A stretch of DNA of 64,000 nt from Symbiodinium kawagutii (Eukaryota > Sar > Dinophyceae > Suessiales > Symbiodiniaceae). The stretch lies in contig VSDK01016681.1 in NCBI GenBank assembly GCA_009767595.1, forward strand, positions 721,955-785,954. The letters are read 5' to 3'. Below are positions 58,501-64,000 of the stretch, in pieces. The translations under genes were made by a program, and so were the position numbers. The notes below the pieces were generated by a model. The model searched no databases and was not told the origin of the DNA. It saw only the letters and a program-made list of their open reading frames with translations. How positions within the stretch are numbered: the stretch's first letter is position 1; the number at the start of each line of letters is the position of its first letter.

Positions 58501-60180
58501 TGCTAAATAGCCATGATGGTTTTTGATTAGTAACTGATTCCCATCAGTAACCATCAGTAACCATGATCATTACTTCTAACTAGTATCATTAGCTAACCAT
58601 CAGTAGCCATCCGTATTAATATGTATTATTAATCATTACCCACCATCATTACAAACCATCAATACCCAGTACTAATAACCATTGCTAGTGGATACTAATT
58701 GCTTATTAACATTGGTTACTAACCATTACTAACATTGATGGTTAACAATGGTTATTACTAAATCATGTAACCATCAGTAACCATCAAAAATTACCAACCT
58801 GCTCATCATTCACCAGTGAACCTGCTGCCACCAGGCTACCGGCATCACCACCTGCACCAGTGGCATAACCGCCGGCAGGGCCGCCACCGATNNNNNNNNN
58901 NNNNNNNNNNNNNNNNNNNNNNNNNNNNNNNNNNNNNNNNNNNNNNNNNNNNNNNNNNNNNNNNNNNNNNNNCAGCGCTGCCACGGAGGCCTCGATGGAC
59001 GCTGCTGGAAGCGCCGGTTCCGGCGCGGCCGCCGGAGGCGGAGGCGGCTCGCCTGGTGATGTCTGGGGCGAGGGTGGCGATGGTTGGTTGGTAGGTGGTT
59101 GCGGTGAAAAAATGCCGGGTATAACTGGTTTATTACTGGATAATTTATGGTTAATTTATGGTTAATTTATGGTTAAATGATGGTTAAATGATGGTTAAAT
59201 GATGGTTAATGGCTGCTGAATGGCTGGTGAATGAATGGTTACTGGTTTAAAATCGGTGAATTGATGGTGCATGGTGCTTCACTGATGCTTGGCGCTGCCC
59301 ATGTCACCTTGACCCAGCCTGGGGAGCTAAGCTCGGCGGCTTCACTGGCACCTGGTTCCCAGCTGAGGCTTCGCCATTGATGCAGCACCAGAGTGGTCAG
59401 GCAGAATCCCGCCATGACCGACAAGCCCAAGATGCCCAGGAACCCCCGACATCTCCAAAAAGGCGCCTGCGATAGAAAGGAGGGATACGCCTGTGGGGCA
59501 CCCTGTGGCGAACCTGCTGGAAAATCAGCAATTTATGGATGGTGACACCCAGGGTTTCCCGTTTGAACTATGGTGATTTGCTATTTTCTGATCTATAGAA
59601 GGGTACTGTGATCCAGAAATGACCCGGAAAATGCTGGGTTCACTGCCCAAATATGACAATGTCGGCCATCAGCAAAAGTCTGTGAATTGATTGGGGGGCC
59701 TGGTCGGTTTCATAAATCCAACTATGAACTCTTTCATGCCCATCCTCTGAGGATGGCAAATAAACATTCAGCCAAGATCTCCACCATTCCAAGATCTTAA
59801 CCATTCTGGAAGAAGTGAGAACCCTCTTCAAGACTTACTTCTTCCAGCAGTTTTGGTCATAACAAGGCAAGGCGTAACCACGTGCAGCCCGGAGCCAATG
59901 CGATCCCTGGATCAACGTGGATCAGCGATATCTGAAGCCATTGCCCCACGATTTTGTCGTCCGAAAATGGGAGATCCAGGTGTTAAGCCACACATTTCAT
60001 GGTCACAAGCGGTCAAATTCTTGGTGGCTCAGGCCTCACCCCACCAGCCTCTTCAGAGAGAACCGTTCCGTCATCCAGCGGCGCTTCCTCGTCCACCGTA
60101 GCGAGAGCACCTGGCCCCCGCTTCTTCTTCTTGAAATGTTTCTTCTTGGCGAGACTTCCTGGTCCCTTGCCACCACGCAT
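52436..60180 (-). CDS. Type II membrane carbohydrate sulfotransferase-like gene (9 exons, about 417 aa)
   Basis: Nine exons join to 1254 nt including the stop, with consistent phases throughout. The order is: a Lys-rich cytosolic tail, a signal-anchor TM helix, a Pro/Ala/Gly-rich stem with an N gap, a P-loop-like LWIHLHSYGGTTMCDLARAH, then YTFSAVERVLDEDDL, LFGIMLRDPVAAMKST (3'-phosphate-binding-like strand and Ser), DNFATRSLSG, KMDVVLIMEELSDHLAQL, and a C-terminal KMNSLDYELFEFAQ. This is the layout of Golgi Gal-3-O/HS2ST-type sulfotransferases, which move sulfate from PAPS to glycans in the Golgi lumen. The usual P-loop lysine is replaced (HSYGGTT), so activity is uncertain. Introns 6 and 7 have GA donors and intron 5 a GC donor. 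It shares strand with all neighbours. Confidence 0.75.
52981..53120 (-). CDS. Sulfotransferase-like exon 8
   Basis: Encodes VLSKMDVVLIMEELSDHLAQ, LRAVFGWQMDLDRGVWRSHW, HQIPRN. Acceptor CTTGGAG|GAG, donor AGAAAT|GTGCGC (GT). Confidence 0.8.
53362..53498 (-). CDS. Sulfotransferase-like exon 7
   Basis: 45 codons: NLAFHFCLPPFDTFQHFDNF, ATRSLSGDYDVPVGEVTRQH, LEKAK. Acceptor CGGCGAG|GAA, donor CCAAAG|GACAGC (GA). Joining to exon 8 gives LEKAKGVLSKMDVVLIMEEL, as expected for the family. Confidence 0.8.
54549..54672 (-). CDS. Sulfotransferase-like exon 6 (3'-phosphate binding strand)
   Basis: Encodes CPRLFGIMLRDPVAAMKSTM, then GNGFEKKPMLQTLRSRIAP. Acceptor TTCGCAG|CTT, donor GCCCAG|GACCTG (GA). LRDP with a downstream Ser is the family's 3'-PB motif. 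Confidence 0.8.
55154..55211 (-). CDS. Sulfotransferase-like exon 5
   Basis: Encodes ASLQYTFSAVERVLDEDDL. Acceptor CCCTTAG|GCC, donor CCTAA|GCTGCT (GC). Join to exon 6 gives DDLTCPRLFGIMLRDP. Confidence 0.65.
56359..56458. mobile_element. Family I inverted-repeat element
   Basis: ggaggttcatcaaaataggg to cccctattttgagaaacacc. In sulfotransferase intron 4. Confidence 0.8.
56969..57096 (-). CDS. Sulfotransferase-like exon 4 (PAPS P-loop region)
   Basis: 42 codons: LWIHLHSYGGTTMCDLARAH, GEKVSPPKDNCTTVF. Acceptor CCAAGAG|TCT, donor GGGAAG|GTGGCG (GT). GGTT with preceding hydrophobic strand matches the sulfotransferase P-loop, but the conserved Lys is absent. Confidence 0.75.
57303..57403. mobile_element. 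Family I inverted-repeat element
   Basis: gggtgtttctcaaaatcggg to cccccattttcagaaaacacc. Lies between exon 4 and exon 3 of the sulfotransferase-like gene. Confidence 0.8.
57880..58800. repeat. Degenerate AACCATCA/ACTAACCAT tract
   Basis: accatcattactaaccatc-type words almost without break, immediately downstream (minus sense) of sulfotransferase exon 3. Confidence 0.7.
58822..59062 (-). CDS. Sulfotransferase-like exon 3 (stem region, contains assembly gap)
   Basis: Reads TSPGEPPPPPAAAPEPALPA before the gap and IGGGPAGGYATGAGGDAG after it. Acceptor CCCCAG|ACA, donor GCAGCAG|GTTCAC (GT). The 81 Ns keep frame, but the true gap length is unknown. Low-complexity stem as in Golgi glycan enzymes. 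Confidence 0.6.
58892..58972. other. Assembly gap (81 Ns)
   Basis: Run of N inside sulfotransferase exon 3; flanks are GC-rich low-complexity coding sequence, a likely cause of the gap. Confidence 1.
59141..59213. repeat. GGTTAATTTAT / GGTTAAATGAT tandem repeat
   Basis: Three copies of an 11-bp unit followed by three or more of a related unit, in sulfotransferase intron 2 just upstream of exon 3. Confidence 0.85.
59308..59466 (-). CDS. Sulfotransferase-like exon 2 (signal anchor)
   Basis: 53 codons containing FLGILGLSVMAGFCLTTLVL, one strong TM helix. Acceptor ATCGCAG|GCG, donor GTCAAG|GTGACA (GT). Phase 0 at both ends. Confidence 0.75.
60040..60180 (-). CDS. Sulfotransferase-like exon 1 (basic N-terminal tail)
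   Basis: Starts at ATG 60180 with MRGGKGPGSLAKKKHFKKKK, then an acidic stretch; 47 codons. Donor GGTGGG|GTGAGG (GT). The basic cytosolic tail before a TM fits type II topology. An earlier start cannot be excluded. Confidence 0.65.
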
Positions 60181-61403
60181 GCCCGGTTGAACGCTTCAAC
60201 GGGTGACATGGCAGAGCTGCGATACTGAAGCAACCTCGTGACCGATGCTTTACAGTGTATGTCATGCCATGTCATGCCCACATGCAATGCACACCATGGG
60301 TTTTGCAACTTTGCGACTCCTTGCGTCGTGAGATGACTGGATGCTGGACTTCAGTTTCGCTCGCAGCGTCGGATTGTGAACTGGGATAAGGTGTCAGCTG
60401 GAGCCGAGCAAAAATCGCATCGGAGTTTGGCTGTTGCTTTGCTATATGAAACCTGCAGCAATATGACCAGCACATGTGTGAAGGATAACAAGTATGACCA
60501 GCACCTTTATGCCATGTTTGTTTCATAAATCTGATGACCTGGGACGACCAAGCTCAGCAAGTGCCTGCTGCCGATTTTTTCACGCCATGCTCCAGGGGTG
60601 CCATGCTCAGCTACACAACAACGTCACCTCGGAGAAATGGGGAGACCAAGGACCACAAGTTCCAGGTGGGAGCCAGCAGCTGTACGATGGGTCGTGAGGC
60701 ATTTAACTATCGTGGTATCGACCATAAACCAACCTGCTCACAGGTTGGCTATAGTTATACACCAACTTAGCTAGGGTGGCCCACCTGAATGATGTTTTCA
60801 GCAGCAGATTTACCTTGGGGCCACTTCAAACCTCCATTTCTGAGCCCCGGCTTCAAAGAGAATTTCATAGCGACAATAGTGCATAAGTCGGAGGTGGTAT
60901 CCCCTGTTTGTACCTCTTTTGACTTATATCACTACCTACTAGTGTGCATATGAACCAGCTGCAGCTTGCGAATCACAAGTGCTGATGATGAACCAGCTGA
61001 TGACCATCATTGACTATCGCTATTGTTTGCAATGCCTCGATATTCTTGGTCACCGCTGGTTGTCAGCCAGCTCAGTAACCATTGTTCAATATCAATTTAC
61101 GGCATTCTGGTTGGCTAACCATGATTCACTATCAACCCTTGTCCAGTTGGTTGTCATTTTTGTTGGGTATGAACCAACCAACAAAGCACTTTTCATTGGT
61201 TGCTGTTGGCACCCATCTGTTGGTTCCTTCAGCATGGGACCAGCAACAGAATCTGCAGGGTGGAACAGCTGCCAGAATGGACGGCCATGGACTGCGATGG
61301 CGGTGGCAGAAGGTCTTCCCACATGGGCATGTGTTTGGATGGGATGTGTTTATCTGTATTCTTTACATGTAAATCATATTGTCTATTGTATATATATTTA
61401 TAC

Positions 61404-61439
<36 letters not shown>

Positions 61440-62730
61440 GTATATCGGAATACCCAGGGATGGATAAACACACGGGTGTGCATACATACAAACATTACAT
61501 TATATTACATTACCTTACCTTACATTACATTACATTACATTACATTACATTACATTACATTACATTACATTACATTACATTACATTACATTACATTACAT
61601 TACATATATATATATTACATTACATTACATATATATATATATATAGATAGATAGATCGATCGATATGTTTTTGCATAGACTGCTCATTCCGACTCACGCG
61701 TTCATATGGTGTTGTCGTTGGTTGATGGTGGATAGTAGCAACTGAACCCCGCTCTATAATGTGCAGTCAATGCGGATTGCCAGTTGATAATGTCAAAACA
61801 ACTTCTAAGTGCGGGTCACTACTGCTAGTTAGAAATGGCTAGGAAAGGGAAGTTACTAGTCAATCGCTATTGATGGTGAGAACAACGAGGCCGAAACAGC
61901 CGATGCAGAATGATACCTCCAAGATCTTGGCTGATGCATCTCACGCCCATAAGAAGCTGACGTGCAGCAAATATGAGTCGAATCATTTGAGTGGTTTCCC
62001 ATGTATGAATGTTTCATGTGGGAAGCCGGTTCAAACTACCATACTCCCGCTTGACATATTGCCAATGATGTTGCTGTTCACAAACAAATGATGGGGCTTC
62101 TTAGTTGGGGGTTCTGAGTTGGGGGTTCTGAGTTGGGGTTTCCATTTCGGAAAATCCAGAAAAGAAGAAAATGGATGAGTCGAATACTCGATAAGTTGAT
62201 TATAGTGATCGTAGTCAATTGTTCATCAGGTAGTTCGAACTACGATAAGAATGAACTTAGGTTTCTTGCCACCGTGAAGGTGTCATTCCCAACTCATGGA
62301 TGGTCCCCACAAGCGTGGCGGTATCACGATGACAGCTCATTGATTTTGAACACTCTTGGCTCTCACGTTGCGGCTTTGAAAGTCTTCAGCCCTTCAAAAT
62401 TATGACTGCAACATTCGCCACAGAATCTGGCTGAGGTTCTTCAATGTCCAAAAGATGCATACCTTGAGGGTACTCTTGTCTGCAAATCTGAATCACAGTG
62501 GAAAGACTTCGAAAATGTCAACCGGATTCTATGACTCATAGAGCCCAGAGGTGTACGCACTGCAATACTCAGGATGCACACGGCAAAATTCCGGCTGCAA
62601 ATGCGACACTCCCAGGTGAAGTAACTCGAAATTGGCCACGACCTGCAAACGGAAGCAGCGTTGAATCAATTTCACCGGAAGCTCGCATCTGAAGCCGAGA
62701 ACAACCGTGGTTTCCGTTGCCCTCTACTCA
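60181..62730. other. Intergenic region upstream of the sulfotransferase-like gene
   Basis: No gene recognised on either strand. It holds a TA and TTACA microsatellite (61400-61650), a partial Family IV-like end near 60740-60790 (gggtggcccacct), and a three-fold gagttgggggttct repeat at 62102-62146. Confidence 0.5.
61488..61645. repeat. TTACA pentanucleotide microsatellite
   Basis: More than 20 ttaca units, interrupted by TA runs; another TA run lies at about 61405-61430. Confidence 0.95.
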
Positions 62731-62975
62731 TCAGGCATTTATTTTGAGCTTCCCATGTTGGTTCTTCAGGGTAGAAGCAAAGGTACAGTCCCACCCCACC
62801 CTGCACCATGTACGTGCCTCGTTCAACCGTGCAAGGGCGTCTTTCAAGTGGCTCTCCCAGTAGTCCTCGGGTGGCTGACCGTTCGTCATCTGTTCCACGT
62901 CCAGAGCTTGTGGATTGCTCCACATTCTCTCAGCAAATGCAGCTGCACGAGGGAAGATCAAGGACATTCCATTAC
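62731..62975 (-). CDS. C-terminal exon of a GH20 beta-N-acetylhexosaminidase-like gene (partial)
   Basis: The frame reads SLIFPRAAAFAERMWSNP, then PPEDYWESHLKDALARL and a TGA at 62731. IFPRAAAFAERMWS is the conserved block near the C-terminus of GH20 hexosaminidases, which remove terminal GlcNAc/GalNAc in lysosome-like or secreted compartments. The start (GTGAG|GT) is a guess, and the last about 30 residues could be intronic if a GC donor after LNE is used. Catalytic residues would lie upstream, outside the recognisable exons. Confidence 0.6.
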
Positions 62976-64000
62976 CTCACTTGAGGCAAGTTGGCAATGC
63001 GAATCTATCCTACAAGAATCCATGGTAGAGGTCATTGGGTCATTGAAATACCGGTGTGTCCTCAAAAATGTTGCAAGGCTTCATCGAAAGTAGTTGGGGA
63101 CATACTGGCCACTTGTGAAACCGTGTATCATCAACATCTCAAGACTTTCAACAAGAGGTGGAGGATCAACGTGGAAAAAATACACGAGCTGTTATCCAAC
63201 CGAAGCTCTAAATGCGGTATCGTCACCAACATGAGATTCATTGTGGTCACGTACAGATCAATGGATGGAATGCGCATTGCTCCCAGACTTACGGCGACCG
63301 GTAGACCAAAGCTCAAGGATAAAAATGAATAGCTAAGCGGATGCACAACTAAGTGGGCAGCTGAGTGAAAAATAAATTGATATGCAGCATCAGTGTGCAC
63401 TTCTAAGTGGACAACTAAATGAATAGCTAAGCGGACATGCACACTAAGTGGACTGTTCGATGGATCGTATCCAGTGGACAGACTTATGGCAGCTGGTCCC
63501 TGAAGGAGATACAGCTCAATTCCAAACATGGCATTTGCATGGACAGCAAGGTAGGCAGTGAGCCTTATCTCACGATGAATTCATGTAAACTCACGTTTGA
63601 CCATGGTATGCTAGTGGTTAGTGGTGGTTAATTGATTGATGGCCAATTGATGACTTATAGTGGGTATACATTGAAAACTACCTTGTTGTTGCTCTTGTTG
63701 TTCCTGTTGCTGTTTCTCTTGTTGCTAGCTAGGGTGTATAAATCGGCTCATAAACCAACATTCGTCACTGACTTCTTTGGGGGTTGCTGGAAGCCTTTCT
63801 TACTACTGGCTCTCTAGATGCCACGGTTGATGCCACGGGAATTGAGCCAAAGCAAACCGACCGTGCTGCCCGAGTGGCCCATCCCTCCAATCTCCGACCT
63901 TCAGCGCTGCAAAAGTTGATCCACAAAAAAGTGCCAGTGGTGTCGCTGGGCTGAAAACAGAAACTTGTTGGTCTATACCAAACACCCGGACCAACCATCT
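62976..64000 (-). other. Presumed intron(s) of the hexosaminidase-like gene
   Basis: No exon recognised. A direct repeat of about 35 bp (gaatagctaagcgga start) occurs at 63327-63361 and 63420-63452. A GC-richer patch at 63810-63990 is open in several frames on both strands, including VFSPATPLALFCGSTFAALK on minus, and may hold an exon. Confidence 0.3.

Overview
The window reads as nuclear DNA of a dinoflagellate, most likely a Suessiales/Symbiodiniaceae-type genome. The grounds are that every gene I can support lies on the minus strand (a unidirectional array), exons are tiny GC-rich islands in kilobases of low-complexity sequence, 3' splice sites are nearly always AG|G, about half of the 5' splice sites are GC or GA instead of GT, and the protein families (MGCGAS-anchored TPR protein, multi-TM protein with a PAS-like region) are ones I associate with dinoflagellates. 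The species cannot be named from sequence alone.

Layout, right to left (transcription order). (1) About 62.7-63.0 kb: a 3' coding exon that looks like the C-terminus of a GH20 beta-N-acetylhexosaminidase; the rest lies beyond the right edge. (2) 60180 to 52436: a nine-exon gene for a predicted type II membrane carbohydrate sulfotransferase of about 417 residues, interrupted by an 81-N assembly gap. (3) 47.5-52.4 kb: no confident gene, a few weak exon candidates and several inverted-repeat elements. (4) 47539 to beyond 3083: one very large gene. I rebuilt 26 exons (2226 nt, 742 codons, open across every join) spread over 44.5 kb. It encodes an N-terminal MGCGAS lipid-anchor motif, a globular module with HYT and GQGVY motifs that may be ADP-ribosyltransferase-like, and about 13 kinesin-light-chain/nephrocystin-type TPRs. 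A probable 27th exon lies near 0.69 kb. (5) Two introns of this gene (intron 6 and intron 9) each hold one copy of a duplicated block of 3.3-3.9 kb. Each copy carries an intronless same-strand gene of 521 or 515 codons for a seven-TM protein with a PAS-like region.

The non-coding DNA is structured. At least four families of short elements with terminal inverted repeats (about 90-180 bp) are scattered through introns and intergenic DNA. A degenerate AACCATCA / TGATGGTT simple repeat fills most of the rest, and its orientation flips across exons so that the two ends of many introns are complementary. Introns with non-canonical donors tend to be flanked by 2-4 nt direct repeats at the splice sites. 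Together this points to introns that arose as inserted inverted-repeat elements (introner-like), which I regard as the most interesting system in the window. No rRNA, tRNA, CRISPR or spliced-leader gene was recognised.
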